In this document: in pieces, positions 27,642 through 36,610 of the stretch | Position numbering within the stretch: position 1 is the stretch's first letter | Layout of the letters: each line of letters begins with the position of its first letter | Assembly: GCA_016776605.1 (NCBI GenBank) | Contig: JADHTB010000003.1 | Location: forward strand, 295,325-359,324 | Direction of reading: 5' to 3' | DNA from: Alphaproteobacteria bacterium | GTDB lineage: Bacteria; Pseudomonadota; Alphaproteobacteria; GCA-2731375 | Length of the DNA stretch: 64,000 nt | Notes under the pieces: generated by a model | Databases searched by the model: none | Told to the model about the DNA's origin: nothing | The model's input: only the letters and a program-made list of their open reading frames with translations | Translations under genes and position numbers: made by a program

Positions 27642-28856
27642 ATGCTGACCGGTAAACACATCCTGTTGATCATCAGTGGCGGCATCGCCGCCTATAAGTC
27701 CTTGGACCTGATCCGCCGCCTGAAGGAGCGCGGCGCCGGGGTGCGTTGCGTTCTGACCGCCGGCGGCGCGCAATTCGTCACGCCTTTGTCCGTGGCGGCG
27801 CTGTCCGAGGATGCGGTCTTTCAGGATTTATTTTCGTTGAAGGATGAAAGCGAGATGGGCCATATCCGCCTCTCCCGCGAGGCGGACTTGCTGGTGGTGG
27901 CGCCGGCCAGCGCTGATTTGATGGCTAAAATGGCCGCCGGTCTGGCCGATGATCTGGCCTCGACCATTATGCTGGCGACGGACAAGCCGGTGCTGATCGC
28001 GCCCGCAATGAACACAAAGATGTGGGAGCATCCCGCGACCCAGCGAAATATGCGCACGCTGCAGGATGATGGCGTGACGGCGATCGGGCCGGGCCAGGGT
28101 GATCTGGCCTGTGGCGAGGTTGGCGCCGGGCGCATGTCGGAACCGTTGCAGATTGTCGCCGCTATAGAAAGCATCCTGATTGGGCAGGTGACCGCGGCGC
28201 CGCTACAAGGCCGCCGGGCCATCGTCACCTCTGGCCCCACATACGAGGCCATTGATCCTGTACGCTTTTTGGCCAATCGCTCATCGGGCAAACAGGGCCA
28301 CGCCATTGCCGCCGCCCTGGCCAGGTTGGGCGCGGATGTGGTGTTGGTCGCGGGGCCCAACAATCAGCCTAGCCCTCCAGGGGTTGCCGTGCGGGACATA
28401 GAATCGGCTGTACAGATGCTGGCGGCTTGCGAAGCCGCCCTGCCCGCCGATATCGTTGTTTGCGCGGCGGCGGTGGCCGATTGGCGGGTTGCGGGCGAGG
28501 CGGAACAGAAAATGAAAAAAGACGGCAGCGGTCAGCCTCCCGCTTTAGCATTGGTGGAAAATCCCGATATTTTAGCGACCCTTAGCCAGTTGAACGGCGG
28601 CCGGCCAAGCCTGGTCGTGGGCTTTGCCGCGGAAACAGAAAAAGTCGTCGATCATGGGCAGGGCAAGCGTAGGCGCAAGGGCTGCGACTGGATCGTGGCC
28701 AATGACGTGGGCCCCGGCACCGGGGTCATGGGTGGTGATGAGAATACGGTTCACCTGATTACCTCCCAGGGCGTCGAAGATTGGCCGACCATGAGCAAAG
28801 ACGCGGTCGCGGATGCTTTGGCCAGGCGCATCGCCGATCATTTCGCGGTCGGATAG
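27642..28856 (+). CDS. coaBC: Bifunctional phosphopantothenoylcysteine decarboxylase/synthetase
   Basis: Two consecutive steps of coenzyme A synthesis. The N-terminal flavin CoaC domain has [18 protein letters not shown], the PxMNxxMW motif ([13 protein letters not shown]) and the substrate-recognition Cys in [11 protein letters not shown]. The C-terminal CoaB domain begins [30 protein letters not shown] and has ANDV. 404 residues is full length. I choose ATG 27642 because family members start MLxGKxILL; GTG 27633 is the alternative. The dut start follows 4 nt after the stop, a common alphaproteobacterial pairing. Confidence 0.96.
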   Translation: MLTGKHILLIISGGIAAYKSLDLIRRLKERGAGVRCVLTAGGAQFVTPLSVAALSEDAVFQDLFSLKDESEMGHIRLSREADLLVVAPASADLMAKMAAGLADDLASTIMLATDKPVLIAPAMNTKMWEHPATQRNMRTLQDDGVTAIGPGQGDLACGEVGAGRMSEPLQIVAAIESILIGQVTAAPLQGRRAIVTSGPTYEAIDPVRFLANRSSGKQGHAIAAALARLGADVVLVAGPNNQPSPPGVAVRDIESAVQMLAACEAALPADIVVCAAAVADWRVAGEAEQKMKKDGSGQPPALALVENPDILATLSQLNGGRPSLVVGFAAETEKVVDHGQGKRRRKGCDWIVANDVGPGTGVMGGDENTVHLITSQGVEDWPTMSKDAVADALARRIADHFAVG

Positions 28857-28860
28857 CATT

Positions 28861-29310
28861 ATGATCGCCATCCCCGTACAACGATTGGCGCATGGAGCCG
28901 GACTGGCCTTGCCGGCCCGGGCCACGGCGGATAGCGCCGGCATGGACCTGCTGGCGGCGGTCGAGGCCGAGGTTACTCTAGCCCCCGGTGGCCGGGCCTT
29001 GATCCCGACGGGCATCGCGCTGGCCCTGCCCGCTGGTTATGAAGCGCAGGTGCGGCCACGTTCCGGGTTGGCCTTGAAACATGGGGTGACCGTGTTGAAC
29101 AGCCCCGGCACGATAGATGCGGATTACCGGGGCGAGGTTGGCGTTATTTTGATCAATCATGGCGAAACCCCCTTTACGGTACGGCGTGGCGAACGCATTG
29201 CCCAAATGATCATCGCGGCCCTGGCCGATGCCACCCTAAGCGAGGTCGAAAGCCTGTCGGCCAGTCAGCGCGGAAAGGGTGGCTTTGGCTCCACCGGATC
29301 GGTGACGTAA
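28861..29310 (+). CDS. dut: Deoxyuridine 5'-triphosphate nucleotidohydrolase
   Basis: Trimeric dUTPase: dUTP to dUMP plus PPi. All five motifs are visible: [34 protein letters not shown] with the catalytic Asp, RGERIAQMI and the C-terminal [10 protein letters not shown]. 149 residues. I use ATG 28861 (MIAIPVQRL); the track start at 28813 lies inside coaBC. The Rrf2 gene begins 2 nt after its stop. Confidence 0.97.
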   Translation: MIAIPVQRLAHGAGLALPARATADSAGMDLLAAVEAEVTLAPGGRALIPTGIALALPAGYEAQVRPRSGLALKHGVTVLNSPGTIDADYRGEVGVILINHGETPFTVRRGERIAQMIIAALADATLSEVESLSASQRGKGGFGSTGSVT

Positions 29311-29312
29311 TT

Positions 29313-29777
29313 ATGTTACGGCTGTCGAAAAGAACCCTGTACGTGCTGGAAGCGGTCCTGGACATTGCCTGCAATGCCCGTCCTGATCCCGTGCAGTCCA
29401 AGGATATCGCCGAACGTCAAGGCATCCCACAGCGCTATCTGGAGGGCGCCATGCAGCATCTGGTGCGGGCCGGCATTTTGCGCGGCGTGCGTGGCCCCAG
29501 GGGCGGCTATCGTCTGGCCAGGGAACGCCGGCGTATCACCGTGGCCGAAATCGTCCGTTTGATGGAAGGTCTGGACGGCCATGACGAGGATATGGCCGCG
29601 ATGGCCGGCTCGCCCCTGGGCCGGGCCGTGGTTCAGCCCCTGTGGCAGGAATTGCACGACGATATGATGCGCCGCCTGGAGGCGGTCAGCGTGGAAGACC
29701 TGTTCCGTCAGGCCAGCCAATCAGGCGCCGCCGCCGCGGCCAACCCCGCGGAACCAGGCGCCAACTTTGATATCTAG
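29313..29777 (+). CDS. Rrf2-family transcriptional regulator
   Basis: 154-residue winged-helix repressor. The helix-turn-helix and wing are LSKRTLYVLEAVLDIAC through SKDIAERQGIPQRYLEGAMQHLVRAGILRGVRGPRGGYRLARE. It lacks the three-Cys cluster that binds [2Fe-2S] in IscR and has only one Cys (residue 20), so it is more like the CymR branch. It sits directly upstream of cysK, so control of cysteine synthesis is a reasonable inference. The TAG stop is part of a TAGAGCAGTTCCGG box. Confidence 0.88.
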   Translation: MLRLSKRTLYVLEAVLDIACNARPDPVQSKDIAERQGIPQRYLEGAMQHLVRAGILRGVRGPRGGYRLARERRRITVAEIVRLMEGLDGHDEDMAAMAGSPLGRAVVQPLWQELHDDMMRRLEAVSVEDLFRQASQSGAAAAANPAEPGANFDI

Positions 29778-29788
29778 AGCAGTTCCGG
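29775..29788 (+). repeat. Short TAGAGCA box
   Basis: TAGAGCAGTTCCGG starts at the stop codon of the Rrf2 gene and matches the tail after R2 (AGAGCAGTTCCGG at 6376). It lies 15 nt before the cysK start. Confidence 0.6.
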
Positions 29789-29802
29789 GCATTTGAACAA
29801 CT

Positions 29803-30783
29803 ATGACAGAACCCACTAGCAGCACCGAACGGCGGACCGAAGGGCGGGGCCGGGTCTACGACTCGATCATCGATACCATCGGCAATACGCCGCTGGTTCG
29901 CCTCTCGCGGCTACAGCGGGACGCGGGCGTAAAGGCTGAAATTCTAGCCAAGCTGGAATTCTTTAACCCCCTGGCCTCGGTCAAGGACCGCATCGGGGTC
30001 GCGATGATCGAGGCCATGGAGCGGGCCGGCGTCATCGGCCCCGAAACCGTGCTGGTCGAGCCGACCTCGGGCAACACAGGCATCGCCCTGGCCTTTGTCG
30101 CCGCCGCCAAGGGTTATCGCATTATCCTGACCATGCCGGAATCCATGTCTATTGAACGCCGCCGCATGCTGTCCCTGCTGGGCGCGGAATTGGTCCTGAC
30201 CCCGGCGGCGGAAGGTATCAGTGGCGCCATCAGACGGGCCGAAGAACTGGTCGCGGCAATGCCCGATGCGGCCATGCCACAGCAGTTTGAACATCCCGCC
30301 AATCCCGATATTCACCGCAACACCACGGCCCAGGAAATCTGGAACGATACCGGCGGCGCGGTGGATATCGTTGTCGCGGGGGTTGGCACCGGGGGCACGA
30401 TTACAGGCATTGGTGAAACCTTGAAAAGCCGCAAACCGGGCCTCAGAATGGTGGCGGTAGAGCCCGAGGACAGCCCGGTTCTATCGGGCGGTGCGCCCGG
30501 CCCGCACAAAATTCAGGGCATCGGGGCGGGCATTATTCCGGCTGTCTTGAACCTGGATGTGGTGGATGAAATTTTGACCATCGGCAATGAAACCGCATTC
30601 GAGACCGCCCGGCGCGTCGCCGCGCTGGAGGGGTTGCCTGTCGGCATTTCCTCGGGCGCGGCGCTGGCGGCGGCCTTGGAAGTGGCCGAACGGCCGGAGA
30701 GCGCCGGCAAGACCATTGTGGTCATCGTGCCCTCCTTCGCCGAACGCTATCTGTCCACGGCGCTGTTCGAGGGGCTGGCATGA
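29803..30783 (+). CDS. cysK: Cysteine synthase A (O-acetylserine sulfhydrylase)
   Basis: PLP enzyme that makes cysteine from O-acetylserine and sulfide. The PLP Lys is in [10 protein letters not shown]; the substrate loop TSGNTGIAL and the phosphate-binding GTGGTITG are intact, as is ISSGAALAA. 326 residues, with about 20 extra polar residues at the N-terminus compared with E. coli CysK. The stop overlaps the MoeB/ThiF gene (ATGA), coupling cysteine synthesis to a sulfur-carrier activating enzyme. The Rrf2 gene upstream is the likely regulator. Confidence 0.95.
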   Translation: MTEPTSSTERRTEGRGRVYDSIIDTIGNTPLVRLSRLQRDAGVKAEILAKLEFFNPLASVKDRIGVAMIEAMERAGVIGPETVLVEPTSGNTGIALAFVAAAKGYRIILTMPESMSIERRRMLSLLGAELVLTPAAEGISGAIRRAEELVAAMPDAAMPQQFEHPANPDIHRNTTAQEIWNDTGGAVDIVVAGVGTGGTITGIGETLKSRKPGLRMVAVEPEDSPVLSGGAPGPHKIQGIGAGIIPAVLNLDVVDEILTIGNETAFETARRVAALEGLPVGISSGAALAAALEVAERPESAGKTIVVIVPSFAERYLSTALFEGLA

Positions 30784-31571
30784 CCGATTTGCAGGAGAGC
30801 CAGATCGAGCGCTACGCCCGCCATATCGTGATGCAGGAAGTGGGCGGCGTTGGCCAGGCAAAGCTGCTGGCGGCAAAGGTTCTGGTGGTCGGCGCCGGCG
30901 GCCTTGGTTCGCCCCTGCTGCTGTATCTTGCCGCCGCCGGGGTCGGTACCATCGGCGTGGTGGATGACGATGTGGTCTCGCTTTCCAACCTGCATCGGCA
31001 GATCGCCCATGGCACACCGGACATCGGCCGGGCCAAGGTGGACAGCGCCAGGGACCGCGCCGCCGCGCTGAACCCCGATGCTACGCTGGTGCCCCATCGG
31101 ATGCGCCTGAACCGGGACAATGTCATGCAACTGTTGGCGGATTACGACATCATCGCCGATGGTTCGGACAATTTCGAAACCCGGTTTTTGCTTAACGATG
31201 CCTGCTTTCTGGCCAAAAAGACCCTGGTGTCGGCGGCTGTGCTGCGCTTTGACGGCCAGCTTTCCACCTACAAAGCCCACCTGGGCGCGCCGCATCCCTG
31301 CTATCGCTGTATTTTTCCCGAGCCACCGCCCGCTGGCGCCATTCCGTCCTGCGCCCAAGGCGGCGTGCTGGGCGCCATGGCCGGCATCATGGGTACCATG
31401 CAGGCGACGGAGGTCTTGAAAGAGATTTTGGAAATTGGCCGCGGCTATTCGGGCCGGTTGTTGATCCACGACGGCCTGGCCGGTGAATTCCGCACCGTCC
31501 GGGTCAAGCCCGACCCGGCCTGTCCCCTATGCGGCGAGACGCCGCGTATTAAGGATTTGAGCGGCCACTGA
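30780..31571 (+). CDS. moeB: MoeB/ThiF-family adenylyltransferase
   Basis: E1-like enzyme that adenylates the C-terminal Gly of a sulfur carrier such as MoaD or ThiS. It has [20 protein letters not shown], the nucleotide-binding [32 protein letters not shown], and two zinc CxxC pairs (CYRC and CPLC). Cys in [11 protein letters not shown] is the conserved candidate catalytic residue. 263 residues means there is no C-terminal rhodanese domain. ThiF is the alternative name; the cysK coupling does not decide between them. Confidence 0.9.
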   Translation: MTDLQESQIERYARHIVMQEVGGVGQAKLLAAKVLVVGAGGLGSPLLLYLAAAGVGTIGVVDDDVVSLSNLHRQIAHGTPDIGRAKVDSARDRAAALNPDATLVPHRMRLNRDNVMQLLADYDIIADGSDNFETRFLLNDACFLAKKTLVSAAVLRFDGQLSTYKAHLGAPHPCYRCIFPEPPPAGAIPSCAQGGVLGAMAGIMGTMQATEVLKEILEIGRGYSGRLLIHDGLAGEFRTVRVKPDPACPLCGETPRIKDLSGH

Positions 31572-31577
31572 TCGGAT

Positions 31578-32263
31578 TAGGCTATTTTCGAGATTGACTT
31601 GCCCCCCTGACCGACCGGAGACATAGGTCACAGTTCAGACTGTTGGCGAGGATGATTTGATTCGGGAGATTTTGCTGTCGAGTTTTGGAGATGTTCGCAT
31701 TGATCACCGTTTTCTGGACAATGAACGGGTCAATGCGTGCGGGATTGTGGATAGCCTTGCGGCGCGGACCTCGCAGGCCTGTGAAGGCCGGCGCATTATC
31801 GCGGTGCAAGACACGACGGAGGTCAACTTCTCCGGCCGGGATAAAGGCCGCCGGGATCTGGTCATCCGTTCGGCCCATGATCGTCGGGTGGCGACACGGA
31901 TACTGCAATTGACCGATGCCCGTGATGGCAGTTCAAGGCCGGCCAGTGACGCCCTGGACAAAGACCTCGTGAAGCCGGCGGCTCTGATCGCTAAAACCCT
32001 TGAAGGCAAAACCAAGCGACAACAAAACCCGTACGATGAAGGCGGCCTATCATGGCTCGCCTGGATCGTGGCGCGGCTCGGAGGTTGGAATTGCTATTAC
32101 AAACCACCAGGACTAAAAACAATGGCCATCGGCTGGAAAGAACTCGCCTCAATGCTGGCCGGCATCCGCATCGCACAGCAGGTTCAAGATGTGTGAATCC
32201 CGTAGGGTGGCCGGGAGGGGGAGCGGTCGGCTCGGCGCCTTGATGAACATCGAAAACGGGCTG
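31578..32263 (+). mobile_element. Decayed IS4/Tn5-like insertion sequence
   Basis: A 686-bp remnant with imperfect terminal repeats: TAGGCTATTTTCGAGATTGA at the left and (minus strand) CAGCCCGTTTTCGATGTTCA at the right. A full IS4-group element would be near 1.5 kb, so more than half is missing. The ends match those of the MITE at 15848-15988. It separates moeB from the dihydroorotase gene. Confidence 0.8.
31657..32196 (+). pseudogene. IS4-family transposase, internally deleted
   Basis: 179 residues remain of a protein usually about 450. The N-terminal DNA-binding part (LLSSFGDVRIDHRFLDNERV) and the first catalytic Asp region (AVQDTTEVNFSGR) are joined directly to a later segment (RDLVIRSAHDRRVA), and then to the C-terminal end (GGLSWLAWIVARLGGWNCYY through MLAGIRIAQQVQDV). 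The second Asp and the Glu of the DDE triad are not found. The track start is a TTG with no ATG or SD. The deletions keep the frame open, but the product cannot be an active transposase. Confidence 0.82.
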
Positions 32264-32314
32264 GTGTCCTGTTAGTATCCGGGAATCTGACGACGCCGCA
32301 TTTAGGAGAAAACC

Positions 32315-33655
32315 ATGGCTGAAACCTTTGATCTGTTGCTGCGTGGCGGCACCCTGGTCACCCATAATGGGATCGGCCTGGGCGATATTGGCGTCCGTGA
32401 CGGGCGCACGGTAGCGTTGGGTGATCTGGCCACGGCTTCGGCCGGCGAAGTGGTGGACGCCCAGGGGCTGCATATCCTGCCCGGCGTAATCGACACCCAG
32501 GTCCATTTCCGCGAACCGGGCAGCGGGCATAAGGAAGACTTGGAGGCCGGTTCCCGCGGCGCGGTTCTGGGCGGGGTCACGGCGGTGTTCGAGATGCCCA
32601 ATACGGCACCCCTGACCACCACTCCAGAGGCGCTGGCCGACAAACTATCCAGGGCCAAGGACCGGATGTGGTGCGAACATGCCTTTTATATGGGCGGTAC
32701 GGGCGAGAATGCAGAACAACTGGCGGAACTGGAACGGCTGCCGGGCTGCTGCGGGGTGAAGATATTCATGGGCTCATCCACCGGCAATCTGCTGACCGAG
32801 GACGACCCCACCTTGCGTCGGATTCTGGGCGCCATTCGGCGCCGTTGCGCCGTGCATGCCGAGGACGAACCGCGCCTGAAGGAACGCCAGCATCTGGCAA
32901 TGGAGGCCGCCGATCCGTCCGCGCATCCGCTGTGGCGGGACCCCGAAACCGCCCTGCGCGCAACCAAACGCCTGATCGCCATTGCCCGGGAGACCGGCGC
33001 CCGCGTGCATGTGCTGCATATCACCACGGCCGAGGAAATACGCTTTTTGGCCCAACACAAGGATATTGCCTCGGTCGAAGTGACGCCACAGCATCTGACC
33101 CTGGCGGCGCCCGATTGTTATGCTGAAATGGGCACCCGGGCGCAGATGAACCCGCCGATCCGCGAGGTAAGCCACCGGGATGGCTTGTGGTGGGGCCTTG
33201 ATCAGGGCGTGGTGGACGTCATTGGCTCGGACCATGCGCCGCACACCCTGGCGGAAAAGGCCGAGACCTATCCGGCCAGCCCGTCGGGCATGCCGGGGGT
33301 ACAGACCCTGTTGCCGATCATGCTGGATCATGTGGCAGCCGGGCGGTTAAGCCTGTTGCGCCTGATGGACCTGACGTCGGCCGGGCCGGCGCGGCTGTTC
33401 GGCATCGCCGGTAAGGGCCGGATCGCGGTTGGCAATGATGGCGATTTCACCCTGGTGGATTTGCAGGCGAAACGGCGCATTCTGGATCAGGACATGGCCA
33501 ATCTGTCGGGCTGGACGCCGTTCCATGACCGCCAGGTTACGGGCTGGCCCATGGCCACCATCATTCGCGGCCGGATTGTCATGCGCGAGGGTGACCTGGC
33601 GGCAAAAGCCGACGGCCGGCCCCTGCGGTTTGGCGAGACCTTGCCGGGCCGCTAA
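32315..33655 (+). CDS. Dihydroorotase-like amidohydrolase
   Basis: 446-residue class I DHOase family protein, expected to interconvert carbamoyl-aspartate and dihydroorotate in pyrimidine synthesis. Visible: GVIDTQVHFREPG, KIFMGSSTG (candidate carboxylated Lys region), VHAEDE, VHVLHITTAEE and the catalytic Asp in IGSDHAPHT. The usual HxH metal pair reads Q-V-H. This may be a family-wide variant in alphaproteobacteria, since I recall similar TQVHFREPG proteins. AGGAG precedes the ATG. No pyrB is adjacent. Other cyclic amidohydrolase activities are possible. Confidence 0.85.
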   Translation: MAETFDLLLRGGTLVTHNGIGLGDIGVRDGRTVALGDLATASAGEVVDAQGLHILPGVIDTQVHFREPGSGHKEDLEAGSRGAVLGGVTAVFEMPNTAPLTTTPEALADKLSRAKDRMWCEHAFYMGGTGENAEQLAELERLPGCCGVKIFMGSSTGNLLTEDDPTLRRILGAIRRRCAVHAEDEPRLKERQHLAMEAADPSAHPLWRDPETALRATKRLIAIARETGARVHVLHITTAEEIRFLAQHKDIASVEVTPQHLTLAAPDCYAEMGTRAQMNPPIREVSHRDGLWWGLDQGVVDVIGSDHAPHTLAEKAETYPASPSGMPGVQTLLPIMLDHVAAGRLSLLRLMDLTSAGPARLFGIAGKGRIAVGNDGDFTLVDLQAKRRILDQDMANLSGWTPFHDRQVTGWPMATIIRGRIVMREGDLAAKADGRPLRFGETLPGR

Positions 33656-33717
33656 CAGGCGCTATTATTCGCCAGGACGTTTTATTTTTTTGCGGTTCAA
33701 TGTGATTGGAAATGGTG

Positions 33718-34713
33718 ATGAGCGGTACCTTCAAGGCCTGGTGGGCCACTGACGTCGATGGCAAGGTGAATGTGGAACTGTGCGACGTGGCCGACGCCGA
33801 CCTACCGGCCAACGAGGTCACGGTGGCGGTGAAATATTCCACCGTCAATTACAAAGACGGCATGGCTGTTCAGGGCAACAAAAGCAAGATCATGCGGTCC
33901 CTGCCCATGGCGCCGGGCATCGACTATGCCGGCGTGGTGGAGGCATCCGACAGCCCGGATTACAGCATTGGCGACGAAGTGGTGTTGACCGGCTGGGGCG
34001 TGGGCGAGACCGTCTCGGGCGGGCTGTCCCAGCGGGCCCGGGCCAAGGCGGACTGGCTGGTGAAAAAGCCGGACGGCTTGACGCTGCAACAATGCATGGC
34101 CATCGGCACCGCCGGTTTTACCGCCATGATGAGCGTCCTGGCCCTGGAAGACGCCGGCGTGAAGCCCGGTGATGGCGATGTCATCGTGACGGGCGCCGCG
34201 GGCGGCGTCGGCTCTGTCGCCGTCGCCGTGCTGGCCAATCTGGGTTACAGCGTTGCCGCCTCCACGGGCCGGGAGAGCGAACATGACTATCTGCGGGGAC
34301 TGGGCGCTGCATCCATTGTGCCGCGATCGGAATTGAGCGAGCCGGGGCGGCCCATTGGCCGGGAAACCTGGGCCGGCGGCATAGATACGGTGGGCAGCCA
34401 TATCCTGGTGAACGTACTGGCCTGCACCAAATCATTGGGCACGGTTGCCGTCTGCGGTTTGGCCGCGGGCCCTGATCTGCCGGGAACCGTGTTGCCGTTC
34501 ATCCTGCGGGGGGTGCGGATCTGGGGTATCGATTCCGTCTTTTGTCCGGCCGCGCGGCGGGCGCAAACCTGGGCCCGTCTGGCCACCGACCTGCCCCTGG
34601 ACAAGCTGGATGCCATGACCAATGTTAAGCCCATGGCCGAGGTGCCCGCCATCACCGCCGCCATCCTGAAAGGCCAGGTGCGCGGCCGCACGGTGATCGA
34701 CGTCAACGCCTAG
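33718..34713 (+). CDS. acuI: Acrylyl-CoA reductase / YhdH-AcuI family MDR oxidoreductase
   Basis: NADPH-dependent medium-chain reductase without the zinc site. Family signatures: STVNYKDGMAVQG, PGIDYAGVVEASD, GWGVGETVSGGLSQRA and the nucleotide-binding VTGAAGGVGSVAVAVLANLGY, then a YhdH-type C-terminus (GIDSVFCP). 331 residues from ATG 33718; ATG 33712 and TTG 33706 are alternatives. AcuI reduces acryloyl-CoA to propionyl-CoA in DMSP or 3-hydroxypropionate routes. It is 30 nt upstream of selD. Confidence 0.9.
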   Translation: MSGTFKAWWATDVDGKVNVELCDVADADLPANEVTVAVKYSTVNYKDGMAVQGNKSKIMRSLPMAPGIDYAGVVEASDSPDYSIGDEVVLTGWGVGETVSGGLSQRARAKADWLVKKPDGLTLQQCMAIGTAGFTAMMSVLALEDAGVKPGDGDVIVTGAAGGVGSVAVAVLANLGYSVAASTGRESEHDYLRGLGAASIVPRSELSEPGRPIGRETWAGGIDTVGSHILVNVLACTKSLGTVAVCGLAAGPDLPGTVLPFILRGVRIWGIDSVFCPAARRAQTWARLATDLPLDKLDAMTNVKPMAEVPAITAAILKGQVRGRTVIDVNA

Positions 34714-34743
34714 CGTGATCTTTCAAGTATGAACGAGGAAAAG

Positions 34744-35823
34744 ATGAGCAAGGATAATGGCGCGGCTGAACCGCTTCGCCTGACCGCCCTGGCCCACGGC
34801 GGCGGTTGAGGCTCCAAGATTGCTCCCGCCGTGCTGCGGGAGCTGCTTGCGAACCTGCCAAAGCCTGACCATAACGCTGATCTGCTGGTCGGCCATGAAA
34901 CCGGTGATGACGCCGCCGTCTATCGCATCGACGAGACCCGCGCGATGGTGGCGACGACGGACTTTTTCATGCCCCTGGTCGACGATCCCTTCGACTTTGG
35001 CCGCATTTCCGCCACCAACGCCCTCTCGGACGTCTATGCCGTGGGGGGACGTCCGGTGCTGGCCCTGGCCATCGTCGGCATGCCCGTCGACAAGGTTTCG
35101 ACCGCAACCATTCAACAGGTATTGGCCGGCGGCGCCGCTGTCTGCAAAGCGGCGGGCGTGCCCATTGCGGGCGGCCATTCCATCGATACATTGGAGCCGA
35201 TCTATGGCCTGGCGGTCATCGGCATGGTGGATATAAAGAACATCAAGCGCAACATCGGCGCCCGGCCCGGCGATGCGCTGATCCTGGGCAAAGCTATTGG
35301 CACGGGCTTTCTTGCCTCGGCCATGAAGGCGGGAACCCTGTCGCCGGACGGCTACCGCGAAATGATCGATTGCACCACGCGCCTGAATGACATTGGCGCC
35401 GAACTTGGGGAACGGGCCGATATCCATGCCATGACCGATATCACCGGTTTTGGCCTGTTGGGGCATTTGAGCGAGGTTTGCCAGGGCTCCCATGTGGCGG
35501 CGCGGCTAGACCTGGGCGCCGTGCCAATGCTGTCGGCGGGCCGTGAACTGGCCCAGGCGGGCGTGAATACCGGGGCGACCGGTCGCAACCGCGCGGAATT
35601 CAGCGCTGGCGTGGCCCTGCCCGGCGATCTGCCCGATTGGCAGAATAATATGCTGTACGACCCCCAGACCGCCGGCCCTTTGCTGGTCGCCTGTGATCCA
35701 GGCGCGGCGGACGAGGTCCTGGCCCTCTTTCATGCCCGTGGTTTTGACGCCGCCGCGATCATTGGCCATTGCCACCCAGGCGAGCCCATTATTACGGTTA
35801 GCTCCATTATTACGGTTAGCTAG
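34744..35823 (+). CDS. selD: Selenide, water dikinase (selenoprotein, UGA at codon 22 read as Sec)
   Basis: Makes selenophosphate from selenide and ATP, the selenium donor for Sec-tRNA and selenouridine. The track lists only 34831..35823, because the frame contains TGA at 34807-34809. Reading through gives LTALAHGGGUGSKIAP, which matches the family HGxGCGCK motif with U at the catalytic Cys and the essential Lys after it. The rest is a full SelD: DDAAVYRID, TTDFFMPLVDDPFDFGRISATNALSDVYAVGG, ITGFGLLGHL, DPQTAGPLL. 359 residues. ATG 34744 has GAGG upstream. A SECIS-like hairpin follows the TGA. The 3' end carries an 18-bp tandem duplication, and the TAG stop is in a TAGAGCA box. Confidence 0.95.
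34822..34843 (+). promoter_or_regulatory. Predicted bacterial SECIS element in selD
   Basis: GCTCCCGC-CGTGCT-GCGGGAGC is a perfect 8-bp stem with a six-base loop containing GU, starting 12 nt after the UGA. Bacterial SECIS hairpins sit immediately 3' of the UGA and are bound by SelB. Structure inferred by eye. Confidence 0.82.
35786..35821 (+). repeat. 18-bp tandem duplication at the selD 3' end
   Basis: CCATTATTACGGTTAGCT occurs twice, perfectly and back to back. It gives the C-terminal protein tail IITVSSIITVS and runs into the stop codon. Confidence 0.9.
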
Positions 35824-35829
35824 AGCATC

Positions 35830-36606
35830 TTAAAAAGCGCTAGATAAATCCAGCGGTGCGCCTTGGCGCAGCACCGCATGGGCCTGTTCCGTATCACTGC
35901 CGTCAGCCTGGTGCAGGCACAAACCGGGATGCAGGATGGTGGGGCCTTTGCCCTGCACCCTGGCCTGGACGATGACCCGCTTGGCCGGGGTGCCCGGTTG
36001 TGCCCAAAGGGGGAAAATCACCATGTCGCCGGCCCCTTTCTCCAGGCCCGACAGCAACGATGCCAGCCGCTCGCTGCGATGGATTACGGTGATGGTGCCG
36101 CCCGATGCGGTGCGCCGCAAACAAAAGGCCAGCCAGTCTTGCAGCGGCGTTTCGCCCTCGCCATGGGCCAGGGCCTTGCCCGGATCCGGTGGCGGGGAGC
36201 CCTTGCCGCGCGCATAAAACGGCGGATTGCAGACCGTGTGATCGAATATAGTTTGGCCAATGTCGGGGGGTGGTTGGCGAATATCCCCGGCCACGATGCC
36301 AACCCGCGCCGACATGTGGTTCGCGGCGATGTTGCCGGCCCCCAGGGCGGCCAGTTCGGGCTGTATTTCCAGGCCGCGAATAACCAGATCGGGGCAGCGC
36401 AAGGCCAGACACAAGGCTACCGCCCCGACACCAGCACCCGCATCCAGCACCGTCTGGCCCGGACGCGCCGTCACCGCCGCCGCCAACAGAATGGCGTCCG
36501 AGCCGGCGCGGTAGCCCTGGCGCGGCTGGGTCAGCAAAATGCGCCGGTCCAACAGGCCGTCCTGGGTAACATCGCCCGCCATCTCCACGTCCGTCTCCGC
36601 GTCCAT
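35830..36606 (-). CDS. TrmN6-like tRNA1(Val) adenine-N6 methyltransferase
   Basis: SAM-dependent N6-adenine methyltransferase, 258 residues. The SAM motif VLDAGAGVGAVALCLALR and the catalytic (N/D)PPF motif (CNPPFYARG) are clear, and LLTQPRQGYRAGSDAILLAAA is the typical TrmN6/YfiC start. The substrate is probably tRNA1(Val) A37, by family. ATG 36606 is used rather than the track's TTG 36627. It lies 4 nt after the DUF2007 stop; the two genes form one unit. Confidence 0.88.
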   Translation of the reverse strand: MDAETDVEMAGDVTQDGLLDRRILLTQPRQGYRAGSDAILLAAAVTARPGQTVLDAGAGVGAVALCLALRCPDLVIRGLEIQPELAALGAGNIAANHMSARVGIVAGDIRQPPPDIGQTIFDHTVCNPPFYARGKGSPPPDPGKALAHGEGETPLQDWLAFCLRRTASGGTITVIHRSERLASLLSGLEKGAGDMVIFPLWAQPGTPAKRVIVQARVQGKGPTILHPGLCLHQADGSDTEQAHAVLRQGAPLDLSSAF

Positions 36607-36610
36607 TGCC

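Noticed and set aside
34744-34830. selD as a pseudogene with a nonsense mutation, or starting at 34831
   Set aside because: The residues before the TGA match the SelD N-terminus, the TGA is at the catalytic Cys position, and a SECIS-like hairpin follows. A start at 34831 would remove the active site.
35786-35821. Tandem repeat as a CRISPR-like array
   Set aside because: Only two units, back to back, with no spacers and no cas genes.
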